Shown in pieces: positions 22,209 to 33,160 of a DNA stretch of 64,000 nucleotides (position 1 is its first letter; every line of letters begins with the position of its first letter). The translations under genes were made by a program, and so were the position numbers. The notes under the pieces were generated by a model. It made no database searches. It worked only from the letters and a program-made list of their open reading frames with translations, and was not told the origin of the DNA. This DNA comes from Podospora comata (lineage: Eukaryota; Ascomycota; Sordariomycetes; Sordariales; Podosporaceae). The DNA lies in the NCBI GenBank assembly GCA_017354895.1, contig CP071493.1:1798001-1862000 (forward strand), given 5' to 3'.

Positions 22209-23845
22209 TCAAAGCTCGTCATGCTCTGCGGCAGGCCTGGCCCCGCACTGCTCGGCAGCACCAGTCTGGCACTCTGGTTCGGGATCCGTGGCCTCGGTCG
22301 CGGAGGACTCGGGTGGAACTCGAGTGGCGTTCTCTTCGGGAGTCAGAGGAGTGGGTTCCTCGCTGGTGGCGGCCTCAGTCGCGTCGGGGGTGTCCGCAGC
22401 AGTCGGGTCCGCCTCGGGCTCCGGAGTAGCCGGTGTGGGCTGCTCCACCGAGATGGCCACAATGCCCTCGGGAAGCTTCTTCTTGGAACCCTCGCCCATA
22501 CGAATGGCGTCGATCCAGCTCTCCACCGTGGTGTGCGCAAAGTCGGCACCCTCAAAGTGGCGCCACCAGCCCCTGCGGGCGTTGATGGCGATGATCTCCA
22601 CCTCGTTGGTGAGATCGAGAGCCTTGAGGAGAGGGGCGGCGCCGTTGATGCTGGTGGGTACCTCGTAGAAGGGGAAGAGGCTGCGCTTGCCTTGGGCGTA
22701 TTTGAAGGAGAGTTGGGCCAGGCTGTCGAGTGCCTTCTTGGCCGAGTCGCTTTCGCTGTTGGAGACAAAGGCAAGGACGCAGGTGTGAGACTTTTCGGTC
22801 AGGCACTCTTTGATCAGCTTCTCCTGGGAGTTGATGGTGGGAATGGGCAAGGCCTTCTCGATGATGACGGGGGCTTCTTGCGTTGGAACTTCGGGCTCGG
22901 ATTCGGCTGTGGATGACGACTCGGATGAATCGGCCTTCTTCTCGGCCTTCTTCTCGGTCTTCTTCTCAGTCTTCTTCTCAGCTTTCTTTTCCTTCTTTGC
23001 AGCCTTGGGCTTAGCAGGCGCTGGGTCAGGGTTGGGTGCTCCGGCTTGCGAGAGGAATGTGACCAAAGCCTCCTTCTTGAGCTCTCCGTCGTAGGTTACC
23101 GCCGGGGCATCTCCGCCCGGCAGAAGGATAAGGGTGGGATACTTGGTGATGCCGAACTTCTCCACGGCCTTGGCCTGAGTATTCCGCACCTGTCCGACTG
23201 TGATCACGTCGAGGAAGTCAATGGCAATGCTCTTGAGCAAGGAGGATGTGGTCCCCTTGTCAGTAAAGAGAAGAGCCTTTGGGGCGTCCTTCTCGTCATC
23301 CAAGAACTTATCCAGGGTCTTGTCCTCAACCTTGACAACGTGGTTGTTCATGGCTTGCACCACAGCCTCGACAATACCGCTTGCTGTTCTTTGGCCATTG
23401 TAGTCTTGCACCATCGGCTTGCCACCTCCCTTCTTTGGCCTGACAATCTTGAGCGTTGGGAAGCCCTGCACGCCCATCTGACCACAGAATTGCTTGTTGG
23501 CATCATCATCGCAGTCCACCGCGGCTACCTTGGCGATCCCAGCCAGGTTCTTGGCAGCCTTTTCGTAGGCTGGCTGAAGGTTCTTGCAGTGACCGCACCA
23601 TGGGGCATAGAATTCGACAATCTTGAGCGGAGGAGGTTAGCTGGAGAAAGCTCCAAGTGTTTGTCTACCAAGCTACAAGGTTCAATATCACTTACAGAGG
23701 TATGGTTGCTCTTAGCAATCAGTCTGTCATAGCTCTTCGCATCCACCTGCAAGACAGGAGACTTCTTGGAGTAGAGACCAGCCTGAGCTCCTGGAAGCGC
23801 AGACAGCAGGGCAACTGCCACGGCACAGAGTGTGGGGTGATGCAT
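22209..23845 (-). CDS. ER protein disulfide isomerase, single thioredoxin site, HDEL end
   Basis: An ER-lumen oxidoreductase/isomerase of 520 residues. Two exons, 23845-23696 and 23621-22209, joined in phase 0. A signal peptide ([22 protein letters not shown]) precedes a thioredoxin domain with the active site APWCGHC (about residues 55-61) and [10 protein letters not shown] second thioredoxin-like region without a CxxC site follows ([15 protein letters not shown]). A highly charged stretch of repeated KKTEKK/KKAEKK units and an acidic Ser/Glu segment come next, then another alpha/beta region. The last four residues are HDEL, the ER retrieval signal. The layout resembles the Mpd1/PDIA6 (P5) branch rather than canonical two-site PDI. 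Confidence 0.93.
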
Positions 23846-24475
23846 GATGCCTGCTCTACCACGGCGGCTTGCTTGTTGCGGGTGTTCTGCTCGTGTGGAT
23901 AGCGAAAGTGGAAGATGGATGGGCTAATAGACGTAGTATAAATATAGAAGGTGTGGAGTTTGTTATCAAGTGGACACAAAGGAGAAGCAAGAGAAGACAC
24001 TGGGCGGCAAAGAAGAAAAGAGAACTAGTTCACCAGCCTTGCTCCCTGGGATGTCTTCACTGGGCATATATGATCAGATGATACACAGGACGAAGGTGAG
24101 CTCACTGCCTAAATAAAAGCTGGCATCTTTCCATGTTTGGCAAAAGAACACATTTCCAATGCTGTGACGCCGGTGCCACCTGCGATTGATGGAGAATCGA
24201 CCAGAAGCAAGAGCATGGACCATCTCGTGGCTTTAGCTCCCTGCCCATGTGCCCCTCGGCCTGGACAGCGGAATGTGGGGTAGGCTTGGCAGCCAGGTGC
24301 TCCAACATCGCGGAGCAACTGGCGCTGGAGCTGACGACTTCCAACCAGGCAGACAGATCTAGGAGCGACAAACAGGATTAGGGATATTGCTAGATATTTT
24401 CTCATTGCCAAACTCTCAGTCAACAACTTCTCTGCCTCACGTTTGCGATAGTGCCTACCTGCCTACCTACCCACG
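23846..24475. promoter_or_regulatory. Divergent promoter region, PDI / VTA1
   Basis: About 630 bases between the start codons of two divergent genes. Short frames lack support. The stretch just before 24476 has CCTACCTGCCTACCTACC, a pyrimidine-rich run of the kind common in fungal 5' UTRs. No unfolded-protein-response element could be assigned with confidence. Confidence 0.35.
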
Positions 24476-25816
24476 ATGGACGCCATTCCCGCGGCCATCA
24501 AACAGGCCGATATCAACCTCTGGAAATGCGCCGCCAAAGCTGTGCAGCTCCAAAATGTGAAGCCCATCATCGCGTACTGGTGTGAATACTGGGTGGTCAG
24601 ACAAATTCTGGCGAAACAACTGCATCTTGCCGATGAAGAGACTCTCAACTATACAACCACCTTGATGGACAAGCTGGAAGAGGTGCGTGCCAACGTCCTG
24701 CCAGCAATCTATAAACCCTGCGCTAACGTTGATGTTTCATGACAGGCTAAGCAGGAATATGCCCACGAGGAAGCTATCATGGACGATGCTGCCAGCCAAG
24801 CCTATGTCGAACAATTCGCCCAAGAGACCCTCGACCGTGCCGAGAGAGTGGTCAAGGCCAACAAAGTTACCCAACAAACAGCGACGACGTTTGACGCAGC
24901 TGCTACCTTCTTTCACCTTGTTAATATCTGGGGGACTCCAGATGCAGAGACACAGCAAAAGATCAAATATGCCAAGTGGAACGCCGCGCGGATTGTCAAG
25001 GCGATCAAGGAAGGCAAGGACCCAAATGAGTCCAACCCAAAGCTGGAGGAACTCGAACAACCCGCTCCCCCACCCTTGGACCACAATGATCCGGAAGTTC
25101 AGGGTCTGACGGACACGCCATACGGCGCCGGGCCAAGATCAGTGACAGTGGAGGATGTTCCCGACGTGGATCTGCGTAGAGATGCTGCCGGCGTATCGTT
25201 ACCGCAGAGCCCTGTTTCTGCCAGACCACCATCAGCGTGGGGGGATGAGCTCAAGTTACCAGGAGTACCAACACAGCTCAATGATCCTGCACCCAGATCG
25301 CCTTCTATTCCGTCACCAATCTCTCCACCGTCGCATAATCCAGCCAACTACCAAGGAGCCCCTGATCTCCCATCACCAGCTACTGGACCGACTTGGACGC
25401 AGTCGCAGCCTAGTCCATTGGACACGCCTCCTCCCGTATCATGGTCACAACCCCCGACTCAACCACCTCCCACCACCGGGTGGACGCCATCTCCTGCGGC
25501 TCAACAACAGCCCTACGCCCCACCATCAGCGCCTCCAACCTTTGCTATGAACGACCCGTCGACAGCTGCAGTGGCTTCCCCGCCCGTCAGCCCTCCTACG
25601 AATCCTTATTACATGAACATGACACCAACAGCTCATACCACACATCCACCTGCGCCCGCCGCGTACGCACCTGCTCAAAGTGGCCTCGTGGACGAAGCTG
25701 CCATGGTTGGGGCTCAAAAGCATGCCAAATGGGCTATATCTGCGCTGAACTTTGAGGATGTGCCGACAGCGGTGAAAGAACTGCGGAGGGCATTGGAGCT
25801 TCTTGGTGCGACATAG
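24476..25816 (+). CDS. VTA1: Vacuolar protein sorting protein VTA1 (LIP5), Vps4 activator
   Basis: A 425-residue positive regulator of the ESCRT-III-disassembling ATPase Vps4, acting at endosomes in multivesicular body formation. Two exons, 24476-24682 and 24746-25816, in phase 0. The N-terminal tandem MIT-like domain (about 1-165) begins with IPAAIKQADINLWKCAAKAVQL and includes KPIIAYWCEYWVVRQIL and AATFFHLVNIWG. A long proline/serine/threonine-rich linker fills about 180-375. The C-terminal Vta1 domain, which binds Vps4 in the yeast protein, ends the chain (VGAQKHAKWAISALNFED, then VKELRRALELLG). Linker length is the most variable feature in fungi. Confidence 0.95.
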
Positions 25817-27114
25817 CTGGATTGTGATACCATTGATAATATTGATTATATGCAACTCATGCATCACCCCCGTCAACTACGTCTACATGTGGATTTCCTT
25901 GGGAGGCCTTAGCGCCCGAGCCGGCGTTCAGCGTTTGTAATATGACCTTGTCTTGCGAGCGGTTCTTCTCGAAACCAGACTGTCGGATCCTGAGGCAGCG
26001 CCTTGCTGCATGTCTCTGACAAGGGCGAAGGCTAGAACCGGAGGGGTGGCCAGCAGTTCGTTGCGAGCCACAGAGGTGTCACAAGCGCCATCTGGTGTAA
26101 CGAGTGCAACAGACCGCGGGCGCACAGCAGACGCAGGCAGTGTATGAAGTTGACAAGCTGGCTCCATACGAGCCCCATGACATGACTTTTGACAGGGCCT
26201 GCTCCGGCAGGCTAGAGCGAGGAGATGCAAAACATCATGTCTGTGGTTCTGCATGTCTATCAGTCGTTTCTGCATTGGACTGACACTTGACAACCTTGCG
26301 AGAAGGTTGGTGCAGGTCTGGGGTCTCTGAGTGGCTCGGTCCGAATTGCCTTGTTTATTTCAAGCAGGTGGCAGGTTGTAGCTAGGAGAATGGCTCAGTT
26401 ACTGGGCGTGTGTCTTGGTGGGGAAGACTTTGTTTGCAATGTAGCGAGTTCAGAGGAATTGTATAAATGCATCAAAGAATCGCGTGTTTCCCATTGCCTG
26501 TTTGCCCCGGTGACGCCCAGACAATGACCACACGAGTCAACGAAAAACCGACCTCACACCGAAAGCTCAGGCGGGAATTGATTGAAGCTCGCAACTGCAG
26601 CTCCTTCTCCGTCGTACATACGACTTATTCGTTTATCGTCTTCGCTCTTCTTCGTTTCTGTCATTGTTACAATATCACCTTACTTCCTATTGTTTCTGCG
26701 ACTTGCAGTCGAGGTTACAGCTCCACTCACTTCCGCCCCCGAATTACAAGTACAGGTTCGGTGAACAGCTGACGGTGGTTTGGGGTCGGTATCTGGCCTG
26801 CCCTGGTCGCGCGGTGTGCCTAGCGTTACTACACACCCTGTAGTAGGTAGAGTGCCTCGCCTCTTGGACGCTTCACTTTTGTACGGCACCCTGTGATCGA
26901 CATTGGGAACAACTAGGTGGATGAAGAATCGAGTAGTTTCAGCTGCTGTGATATAATTCTACCTTGCTACTGGGTTCATATTTACGACTCAAAAGCATAA
27001 CCCACCTGTCATTCTTCCTACGGTACGCCACTATCTGTGCTCGCCTGTACAAAGAGAAGCTAACAATCCGGCTTATATAGATTCACAAAGGAAGTCGACC
27101 GCCAACAATCAAAG
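25817..27114. other. Intergenic, no gene seen
   Basis: About 1.3 kb right of VTA1. Frames are short and without motifs on either strand. No RNA gene or repeat was recognised. Confidence 0.35.
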
Positions 27115-27342
27115 ATGGATAACGGCGACAGCACCTGCAACAGCAACTACACGTTCAGCAGCAGCAGCGGGTGCTTGTCTTCATCTACAACCTCCACCAG
27201 CTCTTCGACCGACTGGAGGCCACGGGTTTATACCCCTTTGCCACATGTACATGTGCCAGTGGCAACTATTTCAACCACGAGATGCGCAAGCCAACGTTGA
27301 AACTGATGGACTTGGCCATGGCACTGGGTCTGGGATTTTAAG
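27115..27342 (+). pseudogene. Possible small gene broken by a frame change
   Basis: An ATG at 27115 in good context (CAAAGATGG) opens a Ser/Thr-rich frame. Over about 27165-27341 a different plus-strand frame looks more protein-like: it reads LVFIYNLHQLFDRLEATG, then LYPFATCTCASGNYFNHEMRK, then LKLMDLAMALGLGF and a stop at 27340-27342. That frame has a TAA two codons into the ATG region, so it has no start of its own. Either a one-base change split a small Gln-rich protein gene, or an exon upstream was missed, or the pattern is chance. Function unknown. Confidence 0.3.
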
Positions 27343-27856
27343 GAGGTTTTGTTGGATGACCTAGACTTTCAAGATGCTCGTTTGAAAAGTCAACACATGC
27401 CGGTTTTTGAAACCAACAGAAGAATCAGATCAGTCAAATCGATTAGAGAGTAACACCGTATAAGCCTGATATACAACCGAAACGCTCTTTCCTTCAGTGA
27501 CATGCAGCAGGGCCACACACCTTCCCTGAGGATTGATATCATCACGTCTCGGGACTGGTCGATTGAGGTTTAGGTTCTGCATCCAGGGCAAGAATTTTAC
27601 TATTAATGCTACTGTTCTGATTGATTTGCTAAAGTTGCTGTTTCCAGAACTCGCCTCTGACTTTGTGGCACAAGGGTGTCTGGCAAATGGTGTTTTTGAT
27701 GTGTTTTCTTCCACCGATTTCTTCGCTCATTTCCAAGATTTAAATTCGTTTTCTTTCCCGATTTTCAACACGAGTCAACATATCATATTTCCTTTTGGCT
27801 TGACGCCCATCACCTATTATTTATTGATTCTCGATTCTGCTAGATCAACATACACC

Positions 27857-28915
27857 ATGCCGACCGTCAGTTTGACCATTAGCTTGGCCGCCATGTGCCT
27901 TGTATCTGGTATACAAGCGCATGTGGTGATGAACACTCCCGAATCATACGGCCTCCATGAGGGCACCCCACTCCTTCAAGTCAACCCGCTCGATGGCGTC
28001 ACCTACAAGCACCCTCGTTCAACTAATAATTTCCATCACAATGGACTCACTGTCATGGAGACTGGAAATATCACCAACGTCAATTTTACTGGCGGCGCTC
28101 AACACAGAGGCGGCTCATGCGAGTTCAGCATCACGTACGATACTCCCGACAATGGACAGTTGAACGAGAAGACAAGGTTCAAGACTATATACACCATCAT
28201 CGGGGGCTGTCCGGCGCAGTTTACGAATGAGATGGCAAACCTACCTGCGCCATATCATGATGCTGAGCAACGACTAGACACTGAGCATTGTGGTAATGAC
28301 ACTGAATTTAATGGCATGAGGAATTTCCTGGTACCTTTGGCCGAAGTTGTATGTATCATGGAATTGATCACTGAGACTATAGTTTTGACGATATTTATAG
28401 CTTGAAGAATGGTCCCGTGGTGTTTGCCTCATCAGCTACCCTTGTTATCGTCTCTTCAACGGTATTTCCGACTTTTACTCTGGGTTTGTCTGTCAATGTC
28501 ACTTACTTCATCTCTTCTACGGTGACGCTAGGGACTGGAACCACCACTATGGGAGTACCATCCATAACGCCAACAAATACGGTCGCAGTCTCATCTACTG
28601 GCGAAGTCTGCGAACCCGACACCTCTACACCAGCAGTCACCAACACAGCCCCTTCAACCCCCACCACCCCCGGAGGAAACTACACCGCCAGTAGCCACCA
28701 CCTCAACCAAAAAGCCCGGAATCACTTCCATATTCCCTATCGAAGACACGACGCTCACAACCTCGACTCTCTCAACCACATCCCTCCCGCTTGCTACGGC
28801 TCCACTGCCAGGATCAATCCAGATGCCCAAGCCAGCGGCCAACGCGGTCCCATTCATCAAGCAAAAGCGAGGAGGAGGAGGCTTCGTTCCTTTGGTGAAG
28901 TTTTGGGAACGATAA
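27857..28915 (+). CDS. LPMO-like secreted protein, 3' half doubtful (possibly decayed)
   Basis: A signal peptide (PTVSLTISLAAMCLVSGIQA) ends just before HVVMNTPESYG, giving an N-terminal His after cleavage, as needed for a copper His-brace. The first exon (27857-28348, 164 codons) continues with VNFTGGAQHRGGSCEFSITYD (second His), then TIYTIIGGCPAQF and HCGND, as in fungal lytic polysaccharide monooxygenase-like proteins. Two cysteines usual in that group appear replaced (YKHPRS; FNGMRNF). After a plausible intron (28349-28400) the expected core does not continue cleanly. One frame has LKNGPVVFA, another RLFNGISDFYS, and a third (to TAA at 28913) gives a Thr/Pro-rich tail with STKKPGITSIFP. 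Either several small introns or frame damage would explain this. Confidence 0.5.
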
Positions 28916-29153
28916 GGGAGTATAGAATCATGATGGGACAGTTGGTAATACGCTTGGACAGTACAATCTTTTTGGAGATTGTAATTATAGCTGATTAGGT
29001 CGCAATATCACAGTTTTGTGTTTAAAATATGCTAGAGGTGTTATCATTATCTTCGGTGGACCGAGCTTCAAAGTAAAAGGCAAGTCAGCCTCCTACCTAC
29101 TTATCCTATATGGATGGTTTATGAGCTATCATTTGAAGCCTATCGGCAAGATA

Positions 29154-30578
29154 TCATCGAGGAAGACTACGCTCACATGCTGGCGTGGAGTCATTTCGTT
29201 GAGGTCCATGCTCATGCCCTACTTGTGCAGCAACAAGAGCAGCATACTCCCTCATACCCACGCTCCCATCCCTCAACCCAGCCCTAACTCGGAAAGAATC
29301 AGGGTGATATCGTGCAAGATCAGTGTCAAGCTTCACCGCAGGCAGTTCAACCTGGTCAGAGTCCTCTGAATCACCCGATGAGGTTATGGTAGTTAGACTC
29401 ACGTGGTGCTCTTTACCCTTGCCCTTACCTTCTTCCTCGGGCACAACAGAGGTAACATACAACCACCTGTTCCCCGTCCAGACCTTTGTCTGCCTCAACT
29501 CCCGCTCATCAGAGGCCACCTCCCTCAACAACCCCAACGCCAACATCAACCCGACACCCTCCCACCAAACCCCCGTAAACGGCACCCAAAACTCCTCCCT
29601 TGCAACTATCCCCCCCCTCAAATCCCACTCCTTCCCCAACCCTCCATCCTCCCTCATCCGTCGCAAAATCCACAAAATCCCCAACCCGCACCGCCTCAAC
29701 CTCTCCTCCTCCTCCAGCGTTTTATTTCCTTTGCGAAAACAGCCCCCCCACCCAGCACACAAATCCTCCAACAACCCCCTCAAACTAACAACCCACACCC
29801 CCGTTCTCAGTATCCCCTCCCTCCAACCTCTGAACTGTTCCACTCTATTCAACCCAAGCGGGCTCACCCGTCCCAGCCTCTCAAACATCTCCCGAGCCAC
29901 AGTCCTGATCTTTACCGCCCTAATCTTCCCCTCTATTCCTACCCCGATCATGCCAGGACAAGAAGGGATCAAGACACAATGCGGACTGGCCGCCGCCCAC
30001 GACTTGATAACCGGCACGTCGTCGTCCGTGCAAGAGATGGAGACATGTCGGGGTAGGTAGTTTACGTGGGGGGGGACGTAACCCCATATCGCCATCGCGG
30101 CCGTCCCGGTGACCATGTACCGCGTGTGAGAGAGGATATGATGTAGCATGTCCAGTGTTTTCTTCAGGGTGGGGATGGACATGACCGATTGGGAAAGTCT
30201 AGGGGGGGAGGAGGGGGGTCGTCTTGTTGGTGCTGGAGGGTGGTTTCTCACCTGCTGTTGAGATTCTGAGGTAGTTGCTGTCACTGTCGTGCCCCAAGGC
30301 GTGGTGGGGAGTGACTTTCTGTTCTGACGACCAGCATCAGTGACATTTGGTCCCCGTGTCTTCTTCGACACTCTAGCACGGTTCCGCTTGATACGAGATC
30401 TCGAGTTTGATGGCTCTCGATCTGGCTCCGCCTGGGACTTCTCCTTGCCCGCAAAATCTCTAACAACTGCTTCTAGTTCCGACGGCGTGTAGCTGCGATC
30501 GTCACTAATGTCACAGTTCCCAGCAAAGCAGAGAAGATGGCATATTATCTTTGTGAGAAAAGTCCGGAAAGGCGCCAT
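29154..30578 (-). CDS. Unrecognised fungal protein
   Basis: A single-exon protein, 474 residues from the ATG at 30578 (CAAGATGG context). The frame also has ATGs upstream, to 30659. The first ~40 residues are hydrophobic (FLTKIICHLLCFAG), then comes a basic, Ser/Pro-rich stretch (about 60-150). A more ordered middle (about 150-210) includes LHHILSHTRYMVTGTAAMAIWGY and PRHVSISCTDD. That pattern recalls fungal proteins with a nucleotidyltransferase-like start, but I cannot confirm the family. A Trp/Arg/Leu-rich region and an acidic C-terminal part follow. I assign no function. It faces RPN11 across a short spacer on the same strand. Confidence 0.6.
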   Translation of the reverse strand: MAPFRTFLTKIICHLLCFAGNCDISDDRSYTPSELEAVVRDFAGKEKSQAEPDREPSNSRSRIKRNRARVSKKTRGPNVTDAGRQNRKSLPTTPWGTTVTATTSESQQQVRNHPPAPTRRPPSSPPRLSQSVMSIPTLKKTLDMLHHILSHTRYMVTGTAAMAIWGYVPPHVNYLPRHVSISCTDDDVPVIKSWAAASPHCVLIPSCPGMIGVGIEGKIRAVKIRTVAREMFERLGRVSPLGLNRVEQFRGWREGILRTGVWVVSLRGLLEDLCAGWGGCFRKGNKTLEEEERLRRCGLGILWILRRMREDGGLGKEWDLRGGIVAREEFWVPFTGVWWEGVGLMLALGLLREVASDERELRQTKVWTGNRWLYVTSVVPEEEGKGKGKEHHVSLTTITSSGDSEDSDQVELPAVKLDTDLARYHPDSFRVRAGLRDGSVGMREYAALVAAQVGHEHGPQRNDSTPACERSLPR

Positions 30579-31001
30579 CTTGAAGGCTGAAAAAAGTATG
30601 CCAGCGTACTTCCCATGTCTGGTACCCATTTGTTCAAATACCTCTAATAATCTGCACATATAAGAGGAAAATTACTCACAACGCACATATTTTGCCAGCA
30701 GCTTCTCAAGACAAGTCCATTGTTCACCAGTCTGGCTTGTTCTGGATAGCCTGCACACAAAGCTCCGACCGTCGAGGCATCACTCGAAAACACACCGTCC
30801 AGAGGAACAAAGAAAAAAACACATCGGTGGCTATTGCTGGTTTCGTCTCGTCAATGTACCCGGAGGACCAAATGCATCTCTTTTTACGCTGCTACCTCTC
30901 TAGCTTGATGAGTTGCCCTTGCCCGCCTAACGCCTAATCATACAGCGAACGCCCCGAAAAACTGCCCGCCGAAGGGGTATGTAGAAATTAGTCGTCAATG
31001 T
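30579..31001. other. Spacer downstream of RPN11
   Basis: About 420 bases between two minus-strand genes, holding the RPN11 3' UTR and the promoter of the unknown gene. The region 30579-30659 could be coding if a further upstream start is used. Nothing else seen. Confidence 0.35.
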
Positions 31002-32166
31002 TCAAAGTTCATCCTCCACATCCATTTCGTCCCCATTCGCTTTGCCATTGGCACCTGGAGTGTCCTTCTTTGGCATCGTCGCCTCCTTGTCGATCATCTG
31101 CCTTGACACCGCCACAATGTTGTCCTCGATCAGCTGTTGTCCGACATCTTCCAAATGCTTCTTGGGGTCCAGCTTGCCGACATAGCGCGTCTTAAGCTGC
31201 TCCTTGGTGAGCTCTGTCTCCTCCTTGACCCTCTTCTCGTATCCCTCTGCAAGACTAACTAGGCGCTCGAGACGATCCTTTGTTCGTTGACCCTCACAAT
31301 GGAAGTCCTCCATCTGAAGCGCCTCTGTCCACTCTTGCTTGTGTAGGTTCATCAACATATTCTCCTCGAGGGCCGTCTTTCTGTAGTTGATGCCGATCGA
31401 GTAGTAGTGGCGGTTAAGGCCGTGGATAAGCGCTTGAATAGAGGGCTTGTTCAGATGGCCCAAATTGGAAGTGCTTTGCCGGGGTTCCTGTCCCATGATA
31501 AGGGACTGTGGGTTAATCAAACGGAAGGCGTCGATGACGACCTTGCCCTTGACCGACTGGATTGGATCGACGACCACGGCAACAGCACGCGGGGTCAGCT
31601 GCTCAAAACTCTGCTGGGTATTGATATCGACAGACGAGAGCCAGCACCCGAAACCGGGATGCGAATGGTACCAGCCGACAACCGACTCGGGCCTGTTTGG
31701 GGGTGGACTGTTAGTCTTGGTCCGCCGCTTGCATCAGCACCAGTGATTGTCCCTACCTTCCTGTTTGCCGAAGCATGTCCATCATCTTGGTCTGGAACAC
31801 CGGGTCGACGGCCTCCACACTAACACCAGTACCACTCTGAGGCATCGCAAACACATCGACGACACGAACTGTGAAATCGTCGACAAATTCGCCCAGCATT
31901 AGACCCATGACTTCCATAGGGACGCCGGCGCGGCCGTGGCGAAGCATTTTGAGGAGGGCGAGGGACGAGATGTAAACGGTCTCGGAATTATCGATGAGAT
32001 TGGTATTATCCTAAGCACTTCATATTAACATCTCGGTGTTTACACATGTGTGGCCAGCCAGGTATGCTGCAGTGGGTAGCTCTGCGGTTGGTGGAGGACC
32101 TACTGTCCCAGGAGCAGCTCCCATGCCCATGCCAGGGCCAGCGAACATGGTTCTCAATCGATCCAT
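31002..32166 (-). CDS. RPN11: 26S proteasome lid deubiquitinase RPN11
   Basis: The zinc metalloprotease that removes ubiquitin chains from substrates at the proteasome; 335 residues. Three exons: 32166-32104, 32010-31757 and 31692-31002. The JAMM motif is intact: the upstream glutamate in [11 protein letters not shown] and [14 protein letters not shown]. Further family hallmarks are [20 protein letters not shown] and [20 protein letters not shown]. The first intron (32011-32103, GTAGGT donor) was chosen because the nearer GTAAAC donor would leave an intron of only 33 bases. The N-terminus is Gly/Met-rich and variable in fungi. It is divergent from RPD3. Confidence 0.96.
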
Positions 32167-33160
32167 TTCAGCTGCTTTGATGTTTGGGAATTACTATTTG
32201 AAGTGTGAGAAAGGGAAGACAGGTTGGTGCAACCCGTAGCGAAACAGCAGAATGGTTGGTGGAGGTCGTGGTCGGAATGGCTGGAAAGTTGGTGATGTAG
32301 TTGGGAGAGAGCTGATGTCCATCAGCCGCCTACAGCTTGCCCACCAAGGCGCGCTGTGGTTGACGAAAGCTCTGGCAGCCTGCACTAGCTTACCTAATGC
32401 ACTGACCGCTATGAGCCGGAGGTTACTACTGTTTATCGATAAGATCATTGCACCCGTCGTATCACATGCCCCACATGCTCCCTGTCGCTTGTACTATTTC
32501 AGCCTTGCATATCCCTCTGCCACGGTTATTAATGTTAGCGGGACAGGGGTCTTTTGGTGGAAGTTGCGCTGGCCGCACTAACATTTACTTCGCCTGCGGA
32601 ATTGCATGCCACTTCCAAACCTTACCTTATCCAACCACGGCTCACAAAAGAGCTGAGGTAATCTGAGCTAAACATTCGCACCCTTGCACCCCAGCCACAG
32701 CGCCGCCAAGATGGATCCACTAACCTCAGCCTTGTCGAATCTGCGGGAGCCACGGCGGCGGCGTGGAATTGGTGAATTGCCTTCCTCGCTGGTCGCGGCA
32801 GCTCATGGCCTTTCCGCAGAACATCAACTTTTCCCCCACACACAAAACGGCGGCGCTGACTTTGATTCTCCTACCTTTTTGTTGAGCCACGGCAGCGAAA
32901 GAACCTACATCAAATACGAAGACGATACTCGCATCAATCTTCTCAACTGGCCCTCTCACCCTGGCCGCGCGAAGCTTGACTGGGACTCGAGCCGCGACCC
33001 AGATCCCGGCTTCGAACCCATTCCTTTCTGCCCACCGCTGCTGAGCCCGATCCGGTTTTTGCCTTCTTCACGAGAACACGAGCATCACGAACTTGACGAG
33101 CTTTGCGAAACGAAGGAAGCCCCCCCGCAACACACATTCTCATCCATTTGCTTTGCAACA
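32167..33160. promoter_or_regulatory. Divergent region, RPN11 / RPD3
   Basis: About 1 kb between divergent start codons. The right half (32711-33160) is an open extension in frame with RPD3, discussed as a finding; I treat it as 5' UTR. The left part shows no gene. No proteasome-gene control element could be assigned. Confidence 0.35.

Noticed and set aside
22221-23732. Long plus-strand frames opposite the disulfide isomerase
   Set aside because: Antisense shadows of a gene with a clear CGHC site and HDEL end.
29323-30060. 245-codon plus-strand frame
   Set aside because: Pro/Ser/Thr/Asn-rich antisense of the unknown minus-strand protein, which has the more protein-like pattern; neither is proven.
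31978-32060. A 33-base intron in RPN11 using a GTAAAC donor
   Set aside because: Too short for a fungal intron; the GTAGGT donor gives a 93-base intron and a usual N-terminus.
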